A stretch of 64,000 nt of DNA, taken from CAUZFZ01 sp963579025 (lineage in GTDB: Bacteria; Planctomycetota; Planctomycetia; Planctomycetales; Planctomycetaceae). Position numbers and translations under genes: made by a program. Shown here one piece after another: positions 27,542 to 36,806 of this stretch (the stretch's first letter is position 1; each line of letters opens with the position of its first letter). The stretch lies in NCBI GenBank assembly GCA_963579025.1, contig CAUZFZ010000008.1, forward strand, positions 1 to 64,000, given 5' to 3'. Below the pieces are notes generated by a model. The model saw nothing but the letters and a program-made list of their open reading frames with translations, was not told where the DNA came from and did not search any database.

Positions 27542-29077
27542 ATGAGCGTCTTCCTTGGCATCGACGTCGGCACGAGCGGCACGAAAACTCTGGCGATGCG
27601 CGAAGACGGGGTCATCCTGGCGAAGGACACTGTCGAGTATCCGCTTTACACACCCAAACCCGGCTGGTCCGAGCAGAACCCGAAAGACTGGTGGGATGCG
27701 ACCGTCCAAAGTGTCCGGGCGGTGATTGATGCCGGTGGCATCGATCCGGCGGAGGTGAAGGGCATCGGCTTGAGCGGTCAGATGCACGGCAGCGTGTTCC
27801 TCGACGCGGACCACAACGTCATCCGACCCGCCCTGTTGTGGAACGATCAGCGCACGCAGGCCGAGTGTGAGGAAATCGAATCGCGTGCTGGCGGACGGTC
27901 GGCATTGATCGACATGGTCTCTAACCCGGCGCTCACCGGTTTCACCGCGCCGAAAATCCTGTGGCTGCGCAACAACGAGCCCGAGAACTACGAGAAAACC
28001 GTCCAGGTCCTGTTGCCCAAGGACTACGTCCGTTTTCGGCTGACCGGCGAGTTCGCGTCTGAAATGAGCGACGCTTCCGGCACGCTGTTGCTCGATGTCA
28101 AGAACCGAAAGTGGTGCCAGCCGCTGCTCGACAAACTGGAGATCGACAAAGCCCTGCTTCCGGACGTGTATGAATCAGAAGTCGTCTCAGGCAAGCTCAG
28201 CCAGATCGCGGCCCAGGCATTGGGTCTGCCAGCAGGCATCGGAGTGGTTGGCGGTGGTGGCGACCAGGCGGCCGGGGCGGTCGGCAACGGCATCGTGCGC
28301 GACGGAGTCATCTCGGCCACCATGGGCACGTCCGGGGTTGTGTTCGCGCACTCCGATGAAGTCCAGACCGATCCGGAAGGTCGCGTGCACACGTTCTGCC
28401 ATGCCGTCCACGGTAAGTGGCACGTCATGGGAGTCGTGCTGTCGGCCGGTGGCAGTCTGCAGTGGTATCGCAATCAGTTTGGTGAAATGGAAACGGCGAT
28501 CGCCGCCGGCTTCGATACCGAAGCGTACGAGCTGATGACCACCGCAGCCGGGCAGGCTCCGGCCGGATCTGAAGGTCTGTATTTCCTCCCGTATCTAACC
28601 GGCGAACGTACCCCCCACTGCGACCCGTACTGCCGTGGAGCATGGATCGGACTGTCCCTGCGTCACGGCCGCCCACACATGATCCGCTCGGTCATGGAAG
28701 GCGCGACGTATGCCATGCGCGACTGCCTGGAAATCATCGAAGGCATGAACATCCCGGTCTCAGAAATCCGAGTATCCGGCGGCGGCGCAAAATCAGCCTT
28801 CTGGCGCCAGTTGCAATCCGACATCTACGGCCAGAACGTCTGCGTCACCAACTCCGACGAAGGCCCTGCCTATGGAGTCGCACTGCTCGCCGCAGTCGGA
28901 GGCGGCGCCTACGACGACGTCGTGGAAGCCTGTGAGGCAACCATTAACGTCACGGGTACGACAGAAACCTGTGGGACAGCCAAAGCAACATACAACCAGG
29001 CATATCCGATGTATGGCCAGCTTTACCGCTCACTGAAAAGCGACTTTCCGAGTCTCTGCGAGTTGGCGGAAAACTGA
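27542..29077 (+). CDS. xylB: Xylulokinase
   Basis: 511-aa FGGY-family sugar kinase. The N-terminal phosphate loop is FLGIDVGTSGTKTLAM, and the substrate region has GLSGQMHGSVFLD and WNDQRT. The ATPase core contains GGGGDQAAGAVGNG and MGTSGVVF, and the C-terminal FGGY signature region is VSGGGAKSAFWRQLQSD. Together these match xylulokinase (phosphorylation of D-xylulose), a step in xylose use. No xylose isomerase gene is in the window. GGAG lies nine bases upstream of the ATG. Confidence 0.92.
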   Translation: MSVFLGIDVGTSGTKTLAMREDGVILAKDTVEYPLYTPKPGWSEQNPKDWWDATVQSVRAVIDAGGIDPAEVKGIGLSGQMHGSVFLDADHNVIRPALLWNDQRTQAECEEIESRAGGRSALIDMVSNPALTGFTAPKILWLRNNEPENYEKTVQVLLPKDYVRFRLTGEFASEMSDASGTLLLDVKNRKWCQPLLDKLEIDKALLPDVYESEVVSGKLSQIAAQALGLPAGIGVVGGGGDQAAGAVGNGIVRDGVISATMGTSGVVFAHSDEVQTDPEGRVHTFCHAVHGKWHVMGVVLSAGGSLQWYRNQFGEMETAIAAGFDTEAYELMTTAAGQAPAGSEGLYFLPYLTGERTPHCDPYCRGAWIGLSLRHGRPHMIRSVMEGATYAMRDCLEIIEGMNIPVSEIRVSGGGAKSAFWRQLQSDIYGQNVCVTNSDEGPAYGVALLAAVGGGAYDDVVEACEATINVTGTTETCGTAKATYNQAYPMYGQLYRSLKSDFPSLCELAEN

Positions 29078-29111
29078 AGAATCGGGCATACCCGGATCGC
29101 CCGTTCAATTG

Positions 29112-32100
29112 CTACCGGGATTGGTCCTTTGTTTCGTCTTCGATCAAAGCTGCCGAGGGCACATCCGGCTGAGAGGACTGCAGCCCCACATCTCCATCCA
29201 GGTGCAACAGCAGCGCCGTGTGCTCGTCGAGTTCGAATGGCTTATCCGGTGGATCGAACCGCGATGGATTGAAGACCTGCTGTCCTCCCAGTTCAACATT
29301 CACATCGGTATATCGCGGTGTCGTTGAGACTCGGATTTCGTCGATGACGTACGGAGCATTCGGCTGAGCCTCGCACACGAACTCACGCCGCCAGTTTGAG
29401 CTTTGTGGCAGAGTCAGCGGCTTCTGGCTGTAGCCTTCCCACCACGTGCTTCGATAGTTGCGTCGATCCAGGCCGTCCACATAGACGTGCAGGGCCATGC
29501 GCGAGGCATCACGCTTGAGCGGCCGCCACTCAAACGCGACATGAGTCCATCGACGAACCGGGAGTTGCCGTTGATTCCAGGTGTTCACAAAACCGTTTGA
29601 CACAAAATGAGCTGTTTGCTTCCCGCTGAGACGTTCATCCCAGAGTTGTTTCACGAAGAACTCGACCGTTCCCTGACGCGCGTTGAATAACCGTCGAGTC
29701 TCATTCCTGATCATCACATGATCCGGGATGCGAAGCGTGCGCCCGGACCGAACCAGCAATCCACGCCCGAATCGACCTTTCACAAACGGCTCGTCAGACA
29801 ATTGCGTGTGACGTTCGTCATTTGGCAGCGCTGCGAGAGTCGCAGCCAGGGACGGTGGCTGGATCGGGTCGTCATTGTTGACACCTACCCAGCAGTCTTC
29901 ACGACTCAATTCCGCAAATCGGAACCAGGCTGGCGAACGGTTCGAGGTAGCTGTCTCGACACGCCCGATTCCAATTCGCGTTCCAGCTTTAACTGATGTG
30001 GTGTCAACAGTCATACGACCGTTGCTGATATCCGCATCCAGTACCTGCGCGTCAGTTGTCCTTACACGCAGTGATTTGGCCTCCGCCGATTCCATCGTCA
30101 ACAACTCAGTGCCACTCGAAATTGGATAGTAGAATGTCTCGTCTCCGCTGATCGCGATTGGATTCGCGGCGTTGAGCATCAGGCGACCGTGCCTGCTGGT
30201 TTCAGCGGTCTCCGCCGATGGGGGCGACGACCCCTCGATGCTCAGAACGGCGAGTTCCAGCGACGGAGACAGTACATAGAATCCTTCCGTTTGGCTGGCA
30301 GCGATTTTGAGTTCGTGCAGGTACACCTCGAACTGTGGCATGACTCGGTCGAATGGTTGTATCTGCGACGCGGCGCGGGTGGTGTTGACCGTGAATTCGC
30401 ACGGCTGGCCGCGTGGATCGATCAGTGTCAGTTTCTGGTTGTAACCCCATAGCGTGGCATTCAGTGCGCGGCCGCGCGATTTGTAGATGGCGATGGCCGT
30501 CCGTTGTGGCGACGACAACGGTGCCGGATGAACTGCAATTCCGTCGCGTTTTGCATCGTCCAGCGCCCACAACAATCGCGGGACTGCCGTGAAGGATTGG
30601 ATCGGCGCGTAGGGATTGTAAAGACGACGTCCGATATCCTGTGGGCGGGCCAGTGGTTCGGCGTTAGGCAACAGTCGATCAAGTGCCAGCAACGCGGGAC
30701 GCAGGTGTCGCGGATTGCGAGTGAAATACCACGCATACCCGATGTGCACGTCCGAGTATCGGCCGACGTTTTCTCGGAACGGATCGGCCAGGTAGCACGC
30801 GGCGAAGTACCGTTTGAAAATGTCCGGCATTCGCGGGTCCTGAGTTGCCCGGGCATATTTCCAGAGCGCCGGTACCCAGAAGTGTGCCAGTTCCGGAGCG
30901 TCGGCATACAAAGGCAGGCCGTTCTCCTGTGTGCGCCATACGCCCATCCGATGCTCCGGATCGAGGTACGCAGCCGCGCACTCCCGCAGCACCTGGCCGA
31001 TCTCGGGATCCCACGTGTGCTCATACAACGTGGCCAGACTGAAGAAGTACGTCATTTGATGCCGCAGGCCTGAAGTGAACGGGCAATAGTCGCGGACCAT
31101 CTCGGCCCATGTTTTGGCCGGCTCACCTGGCGCCGTGGGCTGATACCACGGCTGCTCTCGAATCCACTCAGGCATGCCCGCTGAGGCGCTCGTCTTACCG
31201 GCCAGGTCTTTCCAGTACTGCCGCCAGAATTCGATGACGTCGTTAAAGCGTTCGTCGCCGGTGATGTAATAAGCGAGTGAAGTTGTCTCCAGAGTCCGAT
31301 GATACGACGCCTGAAACTGCGAGCACCCGCGCAGCCATGCCTCAGCCGAGTCTCGCTGGCGGACGTAGAACAAAGGACTGTCGATCGACCAGTCGCCAGG
31401 TCGCATCTGCAACGTCTGCTTCTTCAGAAATCCGCCGCGCCAGTCACATTGATACTTAAGCGGTACGTGCGTGACAGCGATGTCGACCCAGTGGTTTTCA
31501 GACGGGATTGCCCAGTCGTAGAACTTGCGTTCGCCACTGCGAAAGTAATTCCACCAGAGTTGCGTTTCTTTCTGGTACGTGTGGTATTCAAAGCGGCGCG
31601 GATCGGCGTAGTGACGCTGCGATTCCTCATCCCACTGATAGCTGTAGTGCGGACCACTACCAAAGATCCACCAGCCGTAATCGCCAAACGCGTCCTGAGC
31701 ATACTGACCCAGATCGAACAGTCGGTCCACGATGGCTTCGTATCGCGAAGGACCGTGGTACTCGTCTCGCTCGGCGAGACGCGTTAATTCGGAGGACGAC
31801 TTCGATTCGGTGCCTTGCGGTTGTGGTGAGGTGTTTGAAGCTGAGTTCGCTTCGACCGGTGATGTAATGCCATTGCGCGGCATCAGGGGACCGAAGACGT
31901 CGGTCGAACAGTTCCACTCCGGTGTGGCCAGGGCCAGCGGCTGACTTGCGGCCAGCTTTCCGTACTCCATGCCCTCGTGGGCCCGGTCAGTGTTCGAAAA
32001 ATGCAGCCAGAACTCGTGATGTTTGTTTATCCCTTTTCCGTCCACGTCGCCGCGAGCCATCGCAGAATGGCCCGCTCGATAAAAGTAGTTGGAAATGGCG

Positions 32101-33317
32101 TTCAGATTCTTCGGCTGCCCTTTCCATTCGAGCAGGTCGCGCCGCCCGCCCTCTCCGAAGACAGTGCGAATTCCGTCGGCCCCGAAATCCAGTTCTCCCC
32201 CACGGGGACTCCACAAGTGAAGCGTTAAGCGGTCCTTCGTGGCTTCCCACTCCTTGGGAAACTGCTGCCACATCCAGCGGAGTGAGCCGGTGATCGCAAC
32301 GTCGTCATGCTGAACCTGCATCCATTCACCGACGTGGTCGGATTCGCTGACGATGTGTTCTTTGGAGCCGCGCTGTTCGACGACAGCTCCCCTGCATTCC
32401 GGATTACCGAAATGGCGATAGGTCGCCTGATGCGAGGACACACTGGTCGTGCCGGGCTGCCAGGCCACACGCTTGAGTTGATTACCCGGTTCGCCCGATG
32501 CATCGACGACAACCGTCCGCGTACTGCGTTTCTTCGACAGCTGCAGCTGAAACCCGATGTCACGAAACTGAGTTTCGCGAGTGGAACCGACAACGCGGAA
32601 CTCATGGACGGCTTTGATCAACGTCAGCCCGGCAAACATGTGATAGCGCGTTCGCACAGCGACGACACTGGTGTTATCCGGACCGGCGTATTGACCGTCG
32701 ACACGGACACAGGCACGCACCGGTCCTGCGGTTTCAAGCACAACCCTGGTGTCTTCACCGCTGCGCGAGTTCGAAAATCTCTGGCCAGACTGGTCGATGT
32801 AGTAGTGCTCGCCGTCGGCGGGACCAGTGACAACATCCTCGTCGGCCGTGAACCGCCCGTCTCGATTCACGTCGAGACTGATCCGTGCGATTGCGGTCTG
32901 CATCTCGTTTGAGAACTGCACTCTCAGAGGACCCGTCACGACGTGCTTGGTGTTGGCCTGCATATTCGATCGCGTTGATTCGCGTTCGACATCCGAGCCG
33001 AATTCGAGTGCATAACTGCGGCCGGGATGAGCGATGAAATCGATGGTCAGCCAGCGAACGCTGGAACGTCGGGCATCCCACGTGGCAGCGACACGCGACT
33101 GCAGCAGTTGTTCCTGTCCGCGATCGTCGAGTAGTCGGCAGTGCTTCTGGTCCGACAGTGCTCCCTGCGGAAAGGGAACGCCGGTCGTGATCGGCCACGG
33201 GACCAGGCGTTCCTCGAACGGCTCATTGATGATCAGGTCGACGCGCGTTGCCGCGTGTGTCGCCGTCGGCAGACCCACCAGACTTGTTATCGCACCCAAC
33301 GTAAGAATGAATCGCAT
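29112..33317 (-). CDS. Large secreted exo-rhamnogalacturonan-lyase-like protein with C-terminal LamG-like domain
   Basis: About 1401 aa. The ATG at 33317 is followed by a signal peptide (MRFILTLGAITSLVGLPTATHA). The N-terminal ~400 residues (INEPFEERLVPWPITTGVPF, then LLDDRG...) fit the RIFT-barrel start of the PcRGLX/YetA-like exo-rhamnogalacturonan lyase family. A long helical, Trp/Tyr-rich section follows (about 560-950), like an alpha/alpha toroid of polysaccharide lyases. The C-terminal ~200 residues (ARQGTVEFFVKQLWD, then HVAFEWRP) look like a LamG/concanavalin lectin domain. Pectin-type degradation is inferred from fold resemblance only. Xylulokinase converges downstream and the sialate esterase diverges upstream. 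Confidence 0.6.
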   Translation of the reverse strand: MRFILTLGAITSLVGLPTATHAATRVDLIINEPFEERLVPWPITTGVPFPQGALSDQKHCRLLDDRGQEQLLQSRVAATWDARRSSVRWLTIDFIAHPGRSYALEFGSDVERESTRSNMQANTKHVVTGPLRVQFSNEMQTAIARISLDVNRDGRFTADEDVVTGPADGEHYYIDQSGQRFSNSRSGEDTRVVLETAGPVRACVRVDGQYAGPDNTSVVAVRTRYHMFAGLTLIKAVHEFRVVGSTRETQFRDIGFQLQLSKKRSTRTVVVDASGEPGNQLKRVAWQPGTTSVSSHQATYRHFGNPECRGAVVEQRGSKEHIVSESDHVGEWMQVQHDDVAITGSLRWMWQQFPKEWEATKDRLTLHLWSPRGGELDFGADGIRTVFGEGGRRDLLEWKGQPKNLNAISNYFYRAGHSAMARGDVDGKGINKHHEFWLHFSNTDRAHEGMEYGKLAASQPLALATPEWNCSTDVFGPLMPRNGITSPVEANSASNTSPQPQGTESKSSSELTRLAERDEYHGPSRYEAIVDRLFDLGQYAQDAFGDYGWWIFGSGPHYSYQWDEESQRHYADPRRFEYHTYQKETQLWWNYFRSGERKFYDWAIPSENHWVDIAVTHVPLKYQCDWRGGFLKKQTLQMRPGDWSIDSPLFYVRQRDSAEAWLRGCSQFQASYHRTLETTSLAYYITGDERFNDVIEFWRQYWKDLAGKTSASAGMPEWIREQPWYQPTAPGEPAKTWAEMVRDYCPFTSGLRHQMTYFFSLATLYEHTWDPEIGQVLRECAAAYLDPEHRMGVWRTQENGLPLYADAPELAHFWVPALWKYARATQDPRMPDIFKRYFAACYLADPFRENVGRYSDVHIGYAWYFTRNPRHLRPALLALDRLLPNAEPLARPQDIGRRLYNPYAPIQSFTAVPRLLWALDDAKRDGIAVHPAPLSSPQRTAIAIYKSRGRALNATLWGYNQKLTLIDPRGQPCEFTVNTTRAASQIQPFDRVMPQFEVYLHELKIAASQTEGFYVLSPSLELAVLSIEGSSPPSAETAETSRHGRLMLNAANPIAISGDETFYYPISSGTELLTMESAEAKSLRVRTTDAQVLDADISNGRMTVDTTSVKAGTRIGIGRVETATSNRSPAWFRFAELSREDCWVGVNNDDPIQPPSLAATLAALPNDERHTQLSDEPFVKGRFGRGLLVRSGRTLRIPDHVMIRNETRRLFNARQGTVEFFVKQLWDERLSGKQTAHFVSNGFVNTWNQRQLPVRRWTHVAFEWRPLKRDASRMALHVYVDGLDRRNYRSTWWEGYSQKPLTLPQSSNWRREFVCEAQPNAPYVIDEIRVSTTPRYTDVNVELGGQQVFNPSRFDPPDKPFELDEHTALLLHLDGDVGLQSSQPDVPSAALIEDETKDQSR

Positions 33318-33703
33318 CGGAGTCTCACAAGCGTATGTGTGTTGATGGCCCGGCATCATTGAGGTTCATCCGGCGAATGATGGTGGAGCAACCTGTTGAG
33401 GCCTTGAACCGATTCAGTGACCATAAATCGTCGCGTTGACTTCTGGGTGGCAGGAGCGAATCCAAAGGGACGGTCATCCGGGAGTGTTCGTCCCGCAGCA
33501 CGCAAACGACATCAAACACCAACGATAAACTGTGCAACTTCAAAAGGCGCGCGTCGGGGCCGGGAGACCCGTTCTACGGAGTTTTGGCACAGAGCCTGGC
33601 CGTGCACGGGCGCCGTGCCTACAGTCTGCGAATGACCGGCTTTGATTCACCTGATCGGGGCGACGCTTCGATCGCTCAATCTCTACACCGAAAGGACATC
33701 ACC
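33318..33703. other. 386-bp gene-free region
   Basis: Divergent region between the lyase-like gene and the sialate O-acetylesterase gene. No coding frame, strong palindrome or RNA gene was recognised. Promoters for both genes should lie here. Confidence 0.45.
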
Positions 33704-35161
33704 ATGACTCGGCGATTACTTCGTGTTCTACCGCTGACGCTGCTGTCACTCTGCCTGGCTTCCGACGTCCGGGCCGAGGTCAAACTGGCATCGATCTTTG
33801 GCGATTCAATGGTGCTGCAACAGGAACTGCCGGTGCCCGTGTGGGGCTGGGCAGATAAGGGTGAATCAGTCACCGTTACGTTTGGTGATCAGAAGAAGAC
33901 CGCCGAGGCTGGCGACGATGGACGCTGGCAGGTCAAGCTCGACGCACTCACGGCGAACGCCGATGGTCAGACTCTGGCCATCGCGGGAACAAATTCGATC
34001 GAGGTCAAAGATGTCCTGGTCGGCGAGGTCTGGATTTGCTCCGGCCAGTCGAACATGGAGTGGTCGCTGAGTCGCTCACTGAATGCGAAAGAAGAAATCG
34101 CGGCCGCGGATTTTCCGAACATCCGGCTGTTCAATGTTCCCGGGCACATTACATCGCCCGTGGCAAAGGACGAGGCACCGGGACAATGGCAGGTGTGTAC
34201 GCCGCAATCCGCACCGGGGTTTACCGCGGTCGGTCAGTTCTTCGGGCGACGCCTGCACAAAGAACTCGACGTCCCGATCGGACTGGTCGGTTCCAACTGG
34301 GGTGGAACACGCATCGAACCGTGGACGTCCCCCGCAGGTTTTCACAGCGTTCCGGAACTCAAGGACATCGCGGCACAGGTCGACGCCTATACCGCGGAGA
34401 CCAAGGTTGGTGGCGGCTCACCTTCAGCCATCTACAACGCCATGATTCATCCGCTGGCTCCATTCGCGATGCGGGGAGCGATCTGGTACCAGGGCGAATC
34501 GAACGGCAATGAGGGCGAGTCCTACTTCCACAAGACGCAGGCGCTCGTCAACGGCTGGCGCAAGCTGTTCAATCCGGACCTGGCCTTCTACTGGGTGCAG
34601 CTCGCCAACTACCAGGCTCCGAACGACGACCCGGCCGGTGGAAACGGATGGGCACGCATCCGAGACGCCCAGACTAAGGCGCTGAACATCAAGCACACGG
34701 GCATGGCCGTCATCATCGATATCGGTGCGGCCAATGATATCCATCCGAAGAACAAGCAGGATGTCGGCGGACGTCTGGCTCAATGGGCACTGCATCAGAC
34801 GTATGGCAAGAAGGACCTGGTCCCGAGCGGACCGTTGTTCAAGAGCCAGCAGATCGAGGACGGTCGGATTCGCGTGTCGTTCAAGCACGTCGGCGCCGGC
34901 CTGGTCGTCGGTTTGAAGAAGGGTCTGGAGCCGACGCAGGTCATTGAGGACGGCAAACTCGGCCGCTTCGCCATTGCCGGTGAAGACAAGAAATGGCACT
35001 GGGCCGACGCGAAGATCGACGGAGAAGACGTCGTCGTCAGTTCACCGGAAGTCGCCAAACCGGTGGCCGTGCGCTACGCCTGGTCCATGAATCCGGAAGG
35101 CGCGAACCTCTACAACCTCGACGGATTCCCGGCCGGCCCGTTCCGCACCGACGACTGGTAA
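33704..35161 (+). CDS. Sialate O-acetylesterase family protein
   Basis: About 485 aa, exported. The ATG at 33704 has AAAGGA upstream and is followed by a signal peptide (LLRVLPLTLLSLCLASDVRA). The N-terminal beta-domain starts VKLASIFGDSMVLQQELPVP. The SGNH/GDSL-like esterase core has WICSGQSNMEWSL, containing the nucleophile Ser of GQSN, then IGLVGSNWGGTRIEPW and WYQGESN. The DxxH-like ANDIHPKNK lies near the C-terminus. The family removes O-acetyl groups from sialic acids or other acetylated glycans. In this setting, deacetylation of environmental polysaccharide is more likely, though unproven. A strong terminator follows. Confidence 0.9.
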   Translation: MTRRLLRVLPLTLLSLCLASDVRAEVKLASIFGDSMVLQQELPVPVWGWADKGESVTVTFGDQKKTAEAGDDGRWQVKLDALTANADGQTLAIAGTNSIEVKDVLVGEVWICSGQSNMEWSLSRSLNAKEEIAAADFPNIRLFNVPGHITSPVAKDEAPGQWQVCTPQSAPGFTAVGQFFGRRLHKELDVPIGLVGSNWGGTRIEPWTSPAGFHSVPELKDIAAQVDAYTAETKVGGGSPSAIYNAMIHPLAPFAMRGAIWYQGESNGNEGESYFHKTQALVNGWRKLFNPDLAFYWVQLANYQAPNDDPAGGNGWARIRDAQTKALNIKHTGMAVIIDIGAANDIHPKNKQDVGGRLAQWALHQTYGKKDLVPSGPLFKSQQIEDGRIRVSFKHVGAGLVVGLKKGLEPTQVIEDGKLGRFAIAGEDKKWHWADAKIDGEDVVVSSPEVAKPVAVRYAWSMNPEGANLYNLDGFPAGPFRTDDW

Positions 35162-35179
35162 GTCTGATTGAAACGTGCA

Positions 35180-35212
35180 GGGGGGCGGTCCTTCGACCGT
35201 CCCCCTTTTTTG
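35180..35212 (+). terminator. Intrinsic terminator of the sialate O-acetylesterase gene
   Basis: An 11-bp G/C-rich stem (35180-35190 with 35195-35205, one G:U pair) with a tetraloop is followed by six T. It lies about 20 bp after the stop codon. Confidence 0.9.
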
Positions 35213-35213
35213 T

Positions 35214-35502
35214 TGACCGTCACGGTTTGTGGCGTGGACGTAGAATCAGTCGGCTTTCTTGATTTGCCACCGGCTTTAGAGGGCTGTCGATTTATTTCCG
35301 ACAAAGCGAGTTTGAGCCGATTCGCAATTCTGAATTCATACCTCTCGTCGATTTCGTAATGCCAAATCGCGAGGAGAGGCCGTGAAACTGAAATCTCAGA
35401 GTACCCTTCCGATTAAATCGACAGTCCCTTAGCCGGTGGCAAATCAAGAAACTCGGCTGAAGCCGACTCAGTCTACGTCCACCCCACAAACCGTGACGGT
35501 CA
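35214..35502. repeat. 289-bp palindromic MITE-like element with long terminal inverted repeats
   Basis: Left arm 35214-35295 and right arm 35413-35502 are inverted copies over ~80-90 bp, with a few substitutions and a ~10-nt extra segment in the right arm. Outer ends read TGACCGTCACGGTTTGTGG. The ~115-bp interior holds a further imperfect hairpin (around 35341-35379). No coding frame or target-site duplication is evident. It sits directly behind the terminator at 35180. Confidence 0.85.
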
Positions 35503-35633
35503 GGATATTTCTGTGGTCATCGTACCACGGCCAATCGGTTGTTTCCGCCGTGAGCGGTGACTCTGTTACTCTCCGAGGTTCAGCCGAAACCTTGGCTTGT
35601 TAACTCGCTGACGTCAGGACCGAATCGTTCGCC

Positions 35634-36746
35634 ATGCTGTTCCCTATCATTCTGTTGGCCGTGTTCTGCCTCGCGTACGCCAACGGTGCCAACGACAACT
35701 TCAAGGGCGTTGCGACGCTTTTCGGTAGCGGAACGACGGATTACCGACGTGCCCTGCGGTGGGCCACAATCACGACGTTGCTGGGCTCGTTGACTGCGGT
35801 CTTTCTGGCTGAAACGCTGCTCAAGAGCTTCACCGGCAAAGGACTTGTCGACACCGAACTTGCCGCCAGCGTCGATTACGGTGCCGCGGTCGCCCTGGGG
35901 GCCGGGCTGACTGTGTTGCTGGCAACGCGAATCGGTATGCCGATTTCCACGACACACAGTCTGGTTGGCACTCTGTTGGGTGCGGGGTGGGCGGCTGGCT
36001 CAGCGATCAATCTGGAAAAGCTCGGCAGCGGCTTCGTTGCACCATTACTTCTCAGCCCGTTCCTGGCTCTGGGTGTGACTGTCCTGCTCTATCCGATTCT
36101 GACGCGCACACGTCAGAGATGGGGCGTCACATCTGAAACGTGTCTGTGTGTTGGCAACGAAACGGTCGAGGTCGTTTCTGCGTCATGTAACAGCGTTGCA
36201 CTGCAACGGGCCGAACAGTTGTCCGTGCAGATTGGCGATGTTGTGACTTGCCAGAATCGCTATCGCGGAAAGATGCTGGGAATCGATACCGCGTCGACTC
36301 TGGACCGTCTGCATTATCTCTCCGCCGGCATGGTGAGCTTCGCACGCGGGTTAAACGACACGCCTAAGATCGCTGCCCTGTTGCTGCTGGCTCCTGCGCT
36401 GGGCGGTTTCGGCAGCACAGCGCTGGTTGGCGTTGCGATCGCCGCGGGCGGCATGATCAGTGCTCGTCGAGTCGCCGAAACGATGAGCCAGAAGATCACT
36501 TCAATGAATCACGGTCAGGGCCTGACCGCCAACCTGATCACCAGTCTGATCGTGATCGGTGCCAGTCGGTTTGGACTTCCTGTTTCCACGACCCACGTCA
36601 GCTGTGGCTCGCTGTTTGGGATCGGCACGGTGACACGTCAGGCGCACTGGGGCGTGATCGGAAAGATTCTCGGAGCCTGGCTCGTGACGCTGCCGATGGG
36701 TGCGGCCCTGGGTGCCGTGTGCTTTTGGGGAATCCGGTCTCTTTGA
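35634..36746 (+). CDS. PiT-family inorganic phosphate transporter
   Basis: 370 aa, almost entirely hydrophobic with about ten membrane helices. The two inverted family signatures are present as GANDNFKGVATLFGSG near the N-terminus and RGLNDTPKIAALLLLAP in the second half, together with MPISTTHSLVGTLLG and LPVSTTHVSCGSLFG. PiT proteins import phosphate with H+ or Na+ symport. The first signature deviates from the common GANDxANxxGT pattern (NFKGVAT in place of ANxxGT). A related anion therefore cannot be excluded. No phoU-like gene is adjacent. No clear ribosome-binding site is visible. Confidence 0.85.
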   Translation: MLFPIILLAVFCLAYANGANDNFKGVATLFGSGTTDYRRALRWATITTLLGSLTAVFLAETLLKSFTGKGLVDTELAASVDYGAAVALGAGLTVLLATRIGMPISTTHSLVGTLLGAGWAAGSAINLEKLGSGFVAPLLLSPFLALGVTVLLYPILTRTRQRWGVTSETCLCVGNETVEVVSASCNSVALQRAEQLSVQIGDVVTCQNRYRGKMLGIDTASTLDRLHYLSAGMVSFARGLNDTPKIAALLLLAPALGGFGSTALVGVAIAAGGMISARRVAETMSQKITSMNHGQGLTANLITSLIVIGASRFGLPVSTTHVSCGSLFGIGTVTRQAHWGVIGKILGAWLVTLPMGAALGAVCFWGIRSL

Positions 36747-36806
36747 CGAGAGATTCCTGCCCCCGTTCGGCTCGTCTCTGCGCGACAGCTCCGGGCCGGT
36801 CCGCAC

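Noticed and set aside
29084..29103. Possible terminator between xylB and the lyase-like gene
   Set aside because: The stem is only about 5 bp and no T-tract follows on either strand.
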